Shown in pieces: positions 34,000-44,952 of a stretch of DNA of 64,000 nt. Under the pieces are notes generated by a model. That model worked only from the letters and a program-made list of their open reading frames with translations. It was not told the origin of the DNA and did no database searches. A program made the position numbers and the translations under genes. Source of the stretch: Gonocerus acuteangulatus (Eukaryota > Arthropoda > Insecta > Hemiptera > Coreidae). How positions within the stretch are numbered: the stretch's first letter is position 1; each line of letters starts with the position of its first letter. The stretch covers positions 29,800,322 to 29,864,321 of the forward strand of contig OX328123.1 in NCBI GenBank assembly GCA_946811695.1. Reading direction: 5' to 3'.

Positions 34000-34884
34000 C
34001 CCTCCTCTATAAACGTTTAAGCTTGACACAAACACAAAAACGGTGGGTCGTATCCGACCCCGTACGTAATAGAGCCATTTTTGGGCCAGGAATGCAATAT
34101 TTTATTGGGATTTACTCATTTATTTTCAAATATTAGGTGAATACAATAAACTTTTAAAACATAAAGGACAATTCATAAAAGAAAACAATCATTTAAGTTC
34201 AGGAAAGTAACATTATTTCTAAAAAAAATAAGAAAATATAGTAAATTGTTTAGGTGACGTTAAGAAATTAATAATAACAAATATATATACATACACACGT
34301 ATTAACTAATTGAATATCACAATAAAACTTGAGGAACACGATATAACATTTCTGTCTTGGTAAAAGAATTACAGGCACCGGGGCACAGTGGGACAGATGT
34401 GGGTCGAATTGAAACAAATCATCTTCTATGTCTTGATATTCTATTTCTTGATTATCTTGATTTGAAAGCTCCTAGACTACTTCGTCATCATTTGAGAGAA
34501 TACCATCGTCACACTCTGAATCTATTTCATCAATTTGGTCATCTAATTCCGCATCAGATTGCTCCTCTTGTCTGAATTTGCCAATAACGTCTTCTATGTT
34601 AGTAAATAATCTATTTTCCTAAACCTAGAACAATAATATCTTTAGTTAAGTACATTATCATAAACACTGGGTCGTATCCGACCCTGGTAAGGGGAAAATT
34701 TACATTAAGAGTTGATTAAAAAAAAATAGTGCTTACCTGAAAGACGTAAACATGGTCCGTTGCTTCCTCGGTACTGATTGAGAGGGTACCTGCAGCCCTT
34801 TGACGTTAGAGTGCGTGGCTGAGGAGATACGCACAGTTTTATGCCTAGTGGGTCGGATACGACCCGTACGTTTATAGATGAGGG
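34000..34884 (-). mobile_element. piggyBac-type element with transposase N-terminal relic, 885 bp
   Basis: TTAA at 33996-33999 and 34885-34888 flanks ends CCCTCCTCTATAAACGT and CCCTCATCTATAAACGT (16 of 17 bases match). A GGGTCG-N4-CGACCC palindrome occurs three times, at 34045-34060, 34669-34684 and 34850-34865. The middle encodes, on the minus strand, an acidic stretch typical of piggyBac transposase N-termini. The catalytic core is gone, so this is an internally deleted derivative of a coding element. Confidence 0.85.
34355..34618 (-). pseudogene. piggyBac transposase acidic N-terminal relic
   Basis: A minus-strand frame of about 88 codons, broken by one TAG at 34472-34474, reads EEQSDAELDDQIDEIDSE before the stop and IEYQDIEDDLFQFDP after it. 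piggyBac transposases start with an acidic, low-complexity domain rich in D, E and S ahead of the DDD core. Composition, position inside a TTAA element and subterminal location agree with this. The core, the Cys-rich C-terminal domain and a start codon are absent. It is inactive. Identification rests on context plus composition because this domain is poorly conserved. Confidence 0.55.
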
Positions 34885-34888
34885 TTAA

Positions 34889-35216
34889 GCAATACAAAGT
34901 CCACCTTTGACCTCGAATGATAACGGACATGATTTTACTTTTAACTGTCTTATCTCGTTATTTATAATTAGAAGACATAGTGTACACTATACCATTATAT
35001 GAATAGACAAATCCACATTATCAACATGTTGTTAAGTCAATTTAATAAAAAAATGGACTTGGTGTCCTTTACCTCCGGGGTACAGATATATTAAATAGAT
35101 TAATAGGATCACTTTCCAATAATTACACTGGCCATTAATTACTTTTTGTACAAATAAAAAAATATTTTGTAAACTATTTAAATTATTTAAAATGTTGTTT
35201 ATTCTCTGTTGTATTT
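34889..35216. other. Unassigned intergenic stretch
   Basis: AT-rich sequence between the piggyBac element and DR-1; nothing recognised. Confidence 0.4.
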
Positions 35217-35356
35217 TTAGCGCGGTTCCTCCCTCCCCCATAGGGAGGAACCCCGCTTATAAGGTTGATACAATGAAACAATCCGGAAGTTCCGACAAGA
35301 AAATTTCGCGTTTCAGAACCCCTAGAGACCGAAAATAACGGTGGTTCAAATTTGTA

Positions 35357-35421
<65 letters not shown>

Positions 35422-36010
35422 CTGTTCGCTCATTTCTGGCTTCCCTGATGGTCCGATTTTGATGAAATTTGGTACAAAAATCTGTCGTCCAATTTGAAAG
35501 GTCAAGTTCGTTAACCAGTGAAATCCGCCCACTGAAAGATGGTGTTTGGGGCGAAATTCGCGCAAACAAAATCGTAACGCTTACGTTTTTGAGTTCATAA
35601 GCTTGTAAGTAGTCTTTGTATAGGCTTCTTGGGCTAGGAAAACGAATGGAACCATTTTCAAGGCGATAGCTTTAACCGTTTTCGAGAAAACTGAAAAAAT
35701 AATTTTTGAATGCCATTTTTGGTTTGGGTATTTAGAATCATGGGATTCAGTTGAAACATTTACTGCATGTTCTACTTTCATTAAAACTAATATGTTGAAA
35801 TTTTGGTTGCGTTTGGAGTTAAGGAAGGGTTAGAATAAAATATTTTATTAACAGACATAAAAATGTTTTGGTAACTTTGTATACTTTCCTTAATATCTCG
35901 AAAAAGGTTGAGAGTTTGGGAAACGGAAGAATACCAGTAGAAAGCTTACTAAATGCTCTACACAAAAGGTTCTAATGAAAGTTTTGATTAGGCGATGTCA
36001 ATTCTATATA
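35217..36010 (-). repeat. DR-1 long copy with (TA)n and terminal hairpin
   Basis: On the minus strand the order is: upstream block with TTTGATTAGGCGATGTCAAT reversed, GTTTGGAGTTAAGGAAGGGT, CCGTTTTCGAGAAAACTG, CGTAAGCGTTACGATTTTG, GCGCGAATTTCGCCCC, AAATCGGACCATCAG, GAGCGAACAGACAAATA, (TA)n at 35355-35418, CGGAACTTCCGGATTG and a hairpin GGTTCCTCCCTAT...GGGAGGAACC, ending GCGCTAAAA. Overlapping minus frames of 102 and 128 codons are translations of this repeat. The same order is found on the plus strand at 59.9-60.6 kb. Confidence 0.8.
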
Positions 36011-36782
36011 AGTTTTATTAATCAGGGGATTCTGATGAAATGTCGTGTTTTTGCTGTGGATTTTAAATACGATGTGTCTAAGATTGGATAACATTAGCGA
36101 GTGTACATAGTTAAGAACAGACGACGGAGGTAGACTTCTTGCTATGATTTAGTCTACATATGTATATTAAGTCCTAAATCCAAAAAATAAACTTCACAAC
36201 GGTTAGATACTATGAGCGAATATGGCGGTTCAATGCCCGTAGAAACAAGTGGGCCGCAGGAAATTTACCTGCTAAGAGTTAATCCTCAAGAGCTGTAAAT
36301 ATACCCCAGGTATCTGCCGACACAAATACAAAGCCTAGGCGGAGAGCACCCCAAAAACTCAGATCCAAACGTAAGGTTATATACTAAATATTCATAAAGA
36401 CTACTTAGTTGTAAACCGATTCATCAATTAGCAATCAATAGTTTTCAACAAAGGTTATATACTAAATATTGATAAAAAGTATTTAATTAGAAAAAAAACA
36501 ATATTCCACAAGACTTGTTTTTGGTCCATTTGTGTCTACTCCATAGACTTAATTAGGTATATTATTCTATTGTAGTTGGGCAACTAAACTTTGTTTTATT
36601 TTGTTAAATAAAGTTTTTTTTCTTGACTTGTTATTCGTCAAGACTTTTATTTGTCCTTGTGTATTTACTAGATAGGTTTTATTCGGCATATTGTTCTATA
36701 TAGGCTATATTAGGCAGGGTATTCTACTCAATCTTGTGTAATTCTTCTTGATCCTTCTGTACTTGGGCGTATATAAAAACAA
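36011..36782. other. Unassigned intergenic stretch
   Basis: Contains a direct repeat of GGTTATATACTAAATATT near 36376 and 36454. A short ATG-initiated frame at about 36213 (MSEYGGSMPVETSGPQEIYL) stops after 28 codons and has no family. Nothing else. Confidence 0.35.
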
Positions 36783-37012
36783 TTTCGGGGGGGGGGCTGA
36801 GACCGTTTCCAGGGTATGGAATACTAAATATTCAGAGTTTGGAATAGTTTTAGGCAACTAAAACGCTATTACACGTAAAATGAAATGTGTTTTATGAACT
36901 AAGTGATCTTATTTAATTTATTTTTAAGGGTTTTACGAGAAGTTTTTATCATCAATTCAAAATTTCGGGAGGGGCTGCAGCCCCCCCCCCCCCTCATATA
37001 CACCCATGCTTC
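36783..37012 (+). repeat. Dispersed repeat DR-3, copy 2
   Basis: Bounded by a G run at 36788 and a C run at about 36982-36993. Internal blocks GTATGGAATACTAAATATT, CAACTAAAACGCTATTACAC and TTTATTTTTAAGGGTTTTA match copies 1 and 3. It ends ATATACACCCATGC. Confidence 0.75.
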
Positions 37013-37229
37013 TGTATCCTCTAGAAAGGCTTTATTAGGCATATTTTGTATTGATTTATAGAGCTTTGCTTTAGAATGAGAGCCAGATTCTGTAATTTCC
37101 GCTTCTGTGTAAACGTTAGCTACTGTCGGTGTCCCTGACGCCTTAATATCACTTTTATTCGAGATGTTCGAGAGGATTTTGACAATTTTCACGAGATATA
37201 TATATAAAAAAAAAATAAGTTTATTTCTT

Positions 37230-37315
37230 TTCTAAGCTTATCAAATGGCACTAGGGACATGAACGGAACCGCGCTAAGATGCTGCAGTTCCTGCGAGTCG
37301 GACTTTTTTGTATAG
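37230..37315 (+). repeat. DR-4 short end motif
   Basis: TCAAATGGCACTAGGGACAT, GGAACCGCGCTAAGATGC and AGTTCCTGCGAGTCGGACTT. The last block recurs at 53.0, 59.46 and 60.67 kb and, in variant form, at the ends of both DR-2 copies. Confidence 0.6.
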
Positions 37316-37940
37316 TTATGTTGTAGATCAAGTAGGCTTCCAAAGAGCATGCCGAAACGTTTGAAATATCGATTTTTCCGAAAATTTGACATTTTCTCTT
37401 AACCGAATCCCTAATATTCCTTAGAATTGTAACTATCTCAACGGCTAGCTTTATCGCATTATAAATGGAATATGTGTATTCGACAAAAATGAGGTCGAAG
37501 ACTGAGCAACAAAGCTTGCCAAAGACAGTACTGACTCATGCTGGCAGAAAGTCAACATGATTAGTCAATATGCTCTAGAGTATACGGAGGTCAAGAGAAG
37601 CACGGTTATACCTCTTCCTTTCCATAGCTCTTGGTAACATTGCCCAACGAATCCAATCTCCGTGACTGATCTTCAAAAGTATTTTTTCCGAACGTTTTTG
37701 ACATTTTTATCTACCTATTTAGCGAATTTGTGTTGTATCAGCACAAACAATAATTGTATGATTTTGATGACATTTTAATTAAAATACAGTGGCAAAAAGA
37801 AGGTTTAGACAATGTTGTCTTGGTTAAACAGCAGAATCCTTATTATTTCTCACAAAATCTACAAGAAAATAATTTCTTAATAGGCTTCAACATACCATTA
37901 CATGGATATCTTTATCCTTAACTTGGAATATAATGTACAA
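37316..37940. other. Unassigned intergenic stretch
   Basis: No recognisable feature in this stretch. Confidence 0.4.
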
Positions 37941-38098
37941 GCCCGATGGCCGTTAGTGCTAAGGCGTACGCACTCCGTGCCTAAGATCGTGGTTTCGATT
38001 TCCACTGTGGATGGTGGCAGGAAAAATAAAAGGCATCAGCCCTTTCCTGGCTAGAAAAAGGGTAGTCACGTGTAGATAACCCGTCCTAAAATTAGTTG
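37941..38098 (+). mobile_element. SINE-1 copy
   Basis: GCCCGATGGCCGTTAGTGCT (A-box region), AAGGCGTACGCACTCCGTGC, GTGGTTTCGATTTCCAC (B box), then AAAAGGCATCAGCCCTTTCC, GGCTAGAAAAAGGGTAGTC, GATAACCCGTCCTAAAATTA. The TAATAATAATGG tail is lost. The head resembles a class II tRNA (Leu or Ser type) but continues into the SINE body, so it is not a tRNA gene. Confidence 0.75.
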
Positions 38099-39579
38099 TT
38101 TTTTAAAGCATCAGTGAATATCCTGTGCAGCGATAGTTCCAAAAATTTCGTCTTGGAGATTTTGATCTCTAACACAAGGAAGGTGACGGTAGGCCTTCTG
38201 TTGTTTAGACGACCAACTGAGGACTTCGGTAGAAGAAAACCCTCGCAATACTACTCGGGGCATTGCGAGAGAAGTTTGTTTTGGTCACTCAACAGTTCTT
38301 CGTCATCTGGAACTAATTGGTCTACAAAAATCTGCATTGTGTTAGCACCAAACAATTTTAGGGGAATATAAGTAGTTTACCCACCGATCTCCAGATGGAA
38401 TAATTTTTCTGGATAACGGGCTACTCTAATCGTTTGTTATGGGAATGCTATTGTGGCGTACTAGAAATTGTGAACCTTATTGCGTGTAACAAGGGTAATT
38501 TTTGAATACCTGAAGAAATGTTTCAAAAATTCCATCATTAGTGCGAACAACATTCCTTGAGAACGTCCTAAAAGAAACTACTAAATAAACGGATCTACTT
38601 CATTTAGAAGGCAAATTTGTTAAACTTTTCAATAAATCAGAGACAGGACTAAACCCCTCAACCCCCCCCCCCCATTTCCATGTAAATGAAGGAATTTCGA
38701 AAGTAGATTGAGACGGATAAAAAGTCCCATCGTAGCTAATAGGCATTACTTACCCCCTCCATTGTAATCTACAATCATTCCGTTGACAAAGCAGTCGAGC
38801 TACCCCCACTCCTTCTCTATTGTATGGAGCTCATCTCTTTCCTCCATTACCCGAGACTCGTCTCTTTCCCTCCTATCCACAATGGACTGCTATCCATCCT
38901 ATGCTGCTTCCTTTCAGATACCCTTATCATGGAGGTATCCTTCAAAGATTTATTACCTCGTAGCGAAGGCTCTTTTGCAAAAATAGCAAAGCAATATTAT
39001 TTCATTTTAGTTCAGTTAGGAGTAAAATTCATTTTGGTTAAGTGGTAAAAAGTATCTGTCTAATAATTATTGTGTTTTTGTGTCGACAGTTCTGTATTTT
39101 CTGTTCCATTAACCCAACATAAAGACTGTATCCTTTTGTTGGATTATTAAACGAAACATCCATTACACTAAATGGCTATGGTTATCTTTTTTGAATATTC
39201 CTGTATAAATGTTTATGTATTAGATATTTAATAAGTTCATCAACGTAATGACTACCATCGGAAAGCCAGGCCTCCCAACTTCATCCTCGATTAACGCTAG
39301 AAGGTCGCTCAGATGACGTTGAGAGGAGCCTACATAAGATCCCTTCTCCTCCGACCAATGGCTGGAGTCGAACAGAGATCGGTGAGCAACAGAAATTGTC
39401 GCGCTTGAACAAAGAGAAAGCCATTGCTAACACTTCACTTGGTCACTGCAGCATTTATTGTATTAAATAAGGCTTCTTTTGTCAAGTATTGTCTACTGAG
39501 TTCATAAATATTTTATCAGGTATTTAATTTCGGTTCTATTATTAACTGTATTTTTTCTATTCTTAATTATATGTATATC
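38099..39579. other. Unassigned intergenic stretch
   Basis: Facing frames at 38096-38371 (plus) and its minus strand (MQIFVDQLVPDDEELLSD before a stop) have some coding look but no family match. Short frames at 38783-39048 are Ser-rich from CT-rich sequence. A run of 13 C lies near 38662. Confidence 0.35.
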
Positions 39580-40221
39580 TTTTCTGTTAGTATGTATTTT
39601 ACAGATAAAGTCGTATTACATATTGTACACATTGGTATGAATTGCTTTTTCTATTAAGTGAGAATGGGTCAGTAGTGTATATCCAATTCGAAGTCTTGTA
39701 AGGACTACTTCTTCTCTCCTACAGCTTTCGTAGCTGGAGTTATGGCTTGTCGTTCGATGATAACCATTCAGCCTGCCATTATTAAGTTCGTGAGATGTTG
39801 CAACCTATTTCTATGTGGGTTCTGTAATCATTGAAATGTCTTCAGTACATCGTCTAGAGCCTAACTTAGCTAGAATCCCGAATCAGTTGATTTCAGTAAG
39901 TTATAATGACCCAGCAGCGAGACCAAAATGATGTCAAAGTTGTCATTTAGAAGTGATGTCAATGTTGTTATTATTTAGATGATGTCTGTTACAATTGGGT
40001 GAGTGCTGTACATGTCTGTGATGGAGAACAAAGAACTTTATGAGTCTGTAATAAGTGTGATTGGTTTCTGTGAAGTGGTTGGCACATTTGACAGAGCGAA
40101 GAGCTCGGCAGTATTAATAAAATACCTAAGCATTTGCTCGTTTCGCCTGAACTACTTTATCTTCCACGATTCCTCCTGCACCTGTACCACTGTTTGTATT
40201 TGAGCCATCTGTATAAATACT
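39580..40221 (-). pseudogene. Non-LTR retrotransposon RNase H domain and C-terminal relic (I/R1-like)
   Basis: Minus strand, starting at about 40221: IYTDGSNTNSGTGAGG with the first catalytic Asp of RNase H in TDGS, then QAKRANA, a frameshift to TAELFALSNV (catalytic Glu in AELFAL) and ITLITDS (second Asp in TDS). After a degraded middle comes REEVVLTRLRIGYTLLTHSH at about 39690-39750, the block that follows RNase H in I- and R1-like ORF2 proteins, and a trace of the Cys-rich tail (PQCVQYVIRL-like, with stops). There are several stops and at least two frameshifts. The reverse transcriptase is absent. The order TDG-E-D-RLRIG is convincing for the family. It is a 3'-end fragment, as 5' truncation of LINEs would produce. 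Confidence 0.75.
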
Positions 40222-40541
40222 AATGCACCAACATAATTTGTCAATATGCTTTTCATGTTATGTTATGGTGGGAGTGTGGGACCGGCTTTTATTATGTTGT
40301 GACAATGAAATTTCAATTTTTGAGTCGCGTCAATTTTTAATCTGAACGTGTTTTAAAATTATGTATAGGCGTGTGATGTATATTGCAATCACGGGTGAAT
40401 TCTGAAATTTTGATTTTTAGTGGTTTTTGTTTAGTTTAATTTTTATACCAGGTGTAGTAAACTCATTTCAATATTTTTTGGTACTTGTTTAGCGGTTATA
40501 ATTTAACAGAATAATTTGTGAATAATAATTGCCTTCTGTAT

Positions 40542-40544
<3 letters not shown>
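40222..40544. other. Unassigned intergenic stretch
   Basis: AT-rich; nothing recognised. Confidence 0.4.

Positions 40545-40592
<48 letters not shown>
40545..40592. repeat. (TA)n microsatellite
   Basis: About 24 TA units, directly joined to the 3' end of a minus-strand SINE-2. A second TA tract at 40943-40957 flanks its 5' end. The SINE probably landed in a TA microsatellite. Confidence 0.9.
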
Positions 40593-40596
<4 letters not shown>

Positions 40597-40942
40597 CAGT
40601 CCCGTAACAGGCCACAAGGGCCCAGAGTGGCAGATACTTACTGTAGAGGTATCTGATTCTTGAACATACGGCACACTAGGGAGATAGTGTGGTCAATACT
40701 ATGCTCCGGCCGCATTATTTTCCCCTTGGCTCCTTCGACTGCTAGAGTCATTAGCACTCAAGGTACCCATTTTTAATTAAATTAATTAAAGGCTGGGTGA
40801 GCCCAGGGACGATCTGGGACCCCAAATCCAACCCTCGAACGGCAGCACTAGAAGAAAAAAACTTTAGTACGCGCTTGGGTTTTGAACCTGGTCCTCCAGT
40901 TCATTAGTCGAGTGATCTACCACTGAGCTAACCTCGCCCCCT
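40593..40942 (-). mobile_element. SINE-2 copy, full length (tRNA-derived)
   Basis: Minus strand: GGGGCGAGGTTAGCTCAGTG (A box), AATGAACTGGAGGACCAGG, TTCAAAACCCAAGCGCG (degraded B box), TCGTCCCTGGGCTCACCCAG, TTAATTAATTTAATTAAAAA, GTGCTAATGACTCTAGCAG, ATAGTGTGGTC-type block, and CCTGTTACGGGACTGATTTT at the 3' end. The same order is found at 44059-44406 on the other strand. The pair forms an inverted repeat 3.1 kb apart. Confidence 0.85.
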
Positions 40943-40957
40943 TATATATATATATAT

Positions 40958-43408
40958 AGCTATTCGGTTGAATTTAAAGTCCAACCGTATTAGTGCTGAT
41001 ATAAAACGCCTAGTAGCCCACTTATGACAGCCGTCTGAAGGAACCTTCATATGTTTTTCTTTATTTAAAATAATACAAAACCGGATTAAACATTTCTATT
41101 TAATACAGCTCTAATCATTGTTTTTCTGTTGTTTTTTTTTTTTTAAGCAGCTGCTCTGACTCGAACTATTTATATGATAACTATGTTTAAACGCATACCA
41201 GCCCTAGTAATATGAGCCATATGACTCTAAATAAAAGAGCTGATAAGACGTTATACGTCGACTCGAGTATTTGTCCCTTGGGCGCCTGGGTATGGCTCCT
41301 AAGTGCCATGTAACTAGATAACAGTACTTTTATTACAGACAGCAGTAGTTAACAGTACAAATGCCCACATGGTTACGAAATATCTACAAGTGAACTGTGT
41401 TTGCTGTTCGAGTAGCTAGATTGCTTTTTCAGTGGTTAATCTTAAACAGTTCTCTGTAACGGAATTAGCTCGCAGGTTACTCTAACTAAAATAGATTTTT
41501 AAGTTGTTCAATGATAACAATATCAATAGTCCGACACGGAGTAGCTGCGTAAGCAACCCCCAATTCTCCGCTATACAACTAATAAATAAATATAAAAACA
41601 TTTTGCTTAACTTATCTAAAATATCCTTTTACCTATTTATTGTTGAGTAGTTGAGGTTGACTTCCTTCATTGCTAATGTTCCCGAATATATTAAAGTCGA
41701 ATGAAGTAATAAGTATTGTTACAGCGGCGGGAAAATATCCTTCACAATAGACAATCCTTGACTTCATACCAAGCAACTTTCATCTCACGACTTTCCCATC
41801 ACATCAATCTTATCTCTGCCTTCAAGTATTTCCTACTACAAGTATCCTTTAATTCTTTCATTTTCCTTTTATTTATTTATTAGTCCCCGCAACTAGAAAA
41901 TAAAACTAATGAAATAGCAAGAAATAGATAATAAACTAACACAAAAATCAAGACATGTTACAAAATAATTATTCTAAGAATGACATATAAAAAACATTAA
42001 ACCAAAACAATTTATATAATAATAATAAAAAAAAAAACACAACAAAAAAAAAACTTGTTACAATTTTGTCGTGAATGATTAATGTAAGAATATACAGCTG
42101 TTGAGCAAATGCTGGAAACAAACTTTATAAGAAATTCGCCTAAGCAGTTTATGCAATTATGTATACGTAGGTGAAACGAAAAATTACAATCCCCCCGCCC
42201 AACTCAACACGAACTGGTATCATGTATGAGAACAAATATGAAAGATCTGACAACGCAAAACATGCCAAACATCCTTTCCTCAAACGAAATTTTTTTAAAA
42301 AAAAAGAAGCCAGATCTCATAATGGGTCCTGATTAGTTTAACGACATCATCAAAACTACATCAATTAGAAAATTGACAAACAAGACATTTTTCCTATCGA
42401 CTCCAATATTTTCCAAAACCACTTTTAATCCCAAACTATTATATACGAAGTGGTTTGCAGAAATAATTGGATAGAATATTTTTTGGCTCTATTGGTACAT
42501 TCCTTCAGGATAAGCTAAAAGGCAAGTAAAGGATTTCATTATTTATAAAAGGGCATCCCAAAACAAATTATATTTAATGAAGTCTATCTTCCCTTAATTT
42601 TCTTTACTCAACCCCTATAAGAAAGAAGGGATTCGACCTAAAGACGACGGCTGAATATGGCCGATTATAAAGGAACGGTAAGTGCCGATAAAGCCTATAA
42701 AGGCCGAGGATAAGCCTATAACGGCAGGCCAGGGCTTTATAAAGGCCCTCAGAGGGCTTATATCAACCCAAACACTGCCCTTTATTTCCTGCGCGAGGGA
42801 AAGCCCTTCGTTAAGTATCTACACCGATGGCTGCTTGCTTTTAACTCAAATATTTTTGTTAGGTTTTCCTTAATGTAGTTCGCCATCTCATTTATTTATA
42901 CTGTAGGTGTTTATACAATTTGCTAATCCATCTTATTTTATAACATTTATTCGAAATCTTCTATTGATATTAGTTTATTCCGTCAGTGTAAGAGCGTTTT
43001 GACCATCAAATAATTTTCTCGAAGATTAAACCATTTAATTTCTCTGGTATTCGAATAGAAATTTCTGTATGACTTGACACCAATGTCACATGACAATGCC
43101 GCATAAGTACCTTAATTCCATCTAGCGGGTAAAAAATAACATGTACCCGGTTTCATTCGCAATTAATTAAAATATACTTTTTTTTTTGATGGAACTCACC
43201 AAACTCTTCCTTCTTTTAAAATATTTTTTCCATCTATTCACTTCTTACATCACTGCTTACTAACAGCGCAGGTATATTTAAGAATGGGTTCTCTATGAGT
43301 CCATATCCTAGCATGGAACACGATGGACACATTGATTATTATACAACATTCAAAATTAGCGAGTTACAATTAATAAATTAACAAGAAGTAATAAGAATTC
43401 TTCAATAA
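40958..43408. other. Unassigned intergenic stretch
   Basis: The only structured patch is 42655-42770, where TATAAAGG and CCTATAA words recur (GATTATAAAGGAAC, GCCTATAAAGGCCG, GCCTATAACGGC, TTTATAAAGGCCC). It looks like a decayed short tandem array. The rest is AT-rich and unassigned. Confidence 0.4.
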
Positions 43409-44480
43409 TATAGACGCATGGCTCCAAGACGGAGATTCGGGTGCGTGCAACAGCTGTTTTTGGAGAGAGTATATACCTGATCAGCCTCCCAGTAGATAGA
43501 CCATACAGTTTACAGATTTAAGCATACAAGCAAATATAAAGTTGAGCTACAGGAGATATTTTTGGGCTTATTCAACGCAAGGACTACAATAGCACACATA
43601 ATATCGTGTATAGATTCGTAAAATTGTTTACTGTCTTTATACAACACCAATAAGATCAACAACAAACTTGTACGATAATTATTGAGACTAAAAGAACACC
43701 GCACACAATGCTTTGCGTTTCTAGCCATGAAATCATTCTACAGAACACAGTAGCGGACCAACAAGCAAAACTAGCTACTAGAAGCAACCCATAAGACCAG
43801 TACTTACACTTAATAACGTAAGAATAACTGAAGCTATCCTGAGTAAGTGGCATGCCACTTGGTATTCCACTCAAGATAAGCACCCAAGAAAAATAAAGAG
43901 CAATACACTACCATATTTGTCAAGAGAACAAAGAATAAGACCTGTCGAAGTGCCACTAACAAGACTGAGAATCGGACACTTCTGCCTATTTAAAAGACAA
44001 GACAACCCAAGATGCGAGACATGCATCGTTACTTTAACTGTGAATCACTTACTAATAGGGGCGAGGTTAGCTCAGTGGTAGAACAGGACTCTTAAGCTGG
44101 AGGACCTGAGTTCAAATCCCGAGCAAGCACTTAAGATTTTTTTATGTAGTGTCTTTGTTCGTGGGTTGAATTCGGCCTCCCTGACCGTCCCTAGGCCAAA
44201 CCAGCCTTTAATTTATTAATTAATGGATACTTTGGTGCTAATGACTCTAGCAGTCGAAGCGGCAAGGGGGAAATCAGGCGCCCGGAGCATAGTACTGACC
44301 ACACTATCTCCCTAGGGTGCCGTATGGTCATGAATGGCCTCTACAGTATCTGCCCCTCAGGGACCCGTGGCCTGTTACGGGACTGATTTTTTTTTTTTTT
44401 TTTTTTGACACTCACTAATAGACTGCATGAAAAGAAACGGGCAAAATAGAAGCTTCATGAACTGTTACCTATTTTCCACT
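43409..44480 (+). pseudogene. Non-LTR retrotransposon RNase H domain relic, split by a SINE-2
   Basis: Plus strand, in order over three frames: THGSKTEIRVRATAVFGESI (RNase H start, with the first catalytic Asp of TDGSK replaced by His), ELQEIFLGLFNARTTIAH (catalytic Glu), SCIDS (second Asp), TPHTMLCVSSHEIILQN and TVADQQAKLATRSN (third Asp, degenerate GNE.AD..AK.A motif), then SKWHATWYSTQDKH, VPLTRLRIGHFCLFKRQDN and CETCIVTLTVNHLLI. After the SINE at 44059-44406 and its target duplication the frame resumes as DCMKRNGQNRSFMNCYLFST and stops. This is the C-terminal third of an I/R1-like ORF2 with its Cys-His tail. Several stops and frameshifts make it dead. Confidence 0.8.
44059..44406 (+). mobile_element. 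SINE-2 copy inserted in the RNase H relic, with target duplication
   Basis: GGCGAGGTTAGCTCAGTGG (A box), AGGACCTGAGTTCAAATCCC (B box), GGTGCTAATGACTCTAGCAG, CACACTATCTCCCTAGGGTG, CCTGTTACGGGACTGA and a T run. It is flanked by CACTTACTAATAG (44046-44058) and CACTCACTAATAG (44409-44421), a 13-bp target duplication with one mismatch. The host reading frame is continuous when the SINE and one duplication are removed. The 3' tail is T-rich on the sense strand, unusual for an A-tailed SINE. Confidence 0.9.
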
Positions 44481-44649
44481 AAAGAATAATATAATATATA
44501 ATAATATTCTATTCATTTTGGCTCCTAAAATTTCGCTATTCTTCGCGATATCGTTCCAGTAGGTCTTTACATTTTTCACGAAATATTAAAACAAAATATT
44601 AATTTTTTTCGGGCACATGTTTTCTACGTTTTTGGACGTGAGGAATCTA
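44481..44649. other. Unassigned AT-rich sequence
   Basis: Nothing recognised between the RNase H relic and DR-1. Confidence 0.35.
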
Positions 44650-44896
44650 ATAAACCATTTCCAGGAAACCGTTTGCAAGAGGAATAGATAAAACATGTTT
44701 TTTTGACTAATTTTTGGTTTGGGTATTTAGAAACGATGGAGACAATTGAAAATTATTCCGGATATATTTAATTCATCAAATCTAGGATATTTAAATTGAG
44801 GTTTCGTTTGGAGTTAGGGGATTATTAGGAAAACAAATTTTAATATGAGATAAGAGCGGTTTTGGGATTTGCTTAAATTATATTTTCTTGATAATT

Positions 44897-44897
<1 letters not shown>
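44650..44897 (-). repeat. DR-1 partial copy
   Basis: CTAATTTTTGGTTTGGGTAT, TTTAGAAACGATGGAGACAA, GTTTCGTTTGGAGTTAGGGG and AAGAGCGGTTTTGGGATT match the minus-strand copy at 35.7-35.9 kb. It stops at a long T run. Confidence 0.55.

Positions 44898-44947
<50 letters not shown>
44898..44947. repeat. Homopolymer run of 50 T
   Basis: Uninterrupted T run at the broken end of a DR-1 copy. No retroposon body is recognised on its other side. Confidence 0.9.

Positions 44948-44952
<5 letters not shown>

Noticed and set aside
35183..35569. 128- and 102-codon minus frames with Ile/Tyr repeats
   Set aside because: They translate the (TA)n tract and flanks of DR-1. The same frames recur at 60.4 and 62.4 kb in the other DR-1 copies.
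36213..36350. Short ATG frame MSEYGGSMPVETSGPQEIYL
   Set aside because: Only 28 codons, no family, and no splice or Kozak support strong enough to report as a gene.
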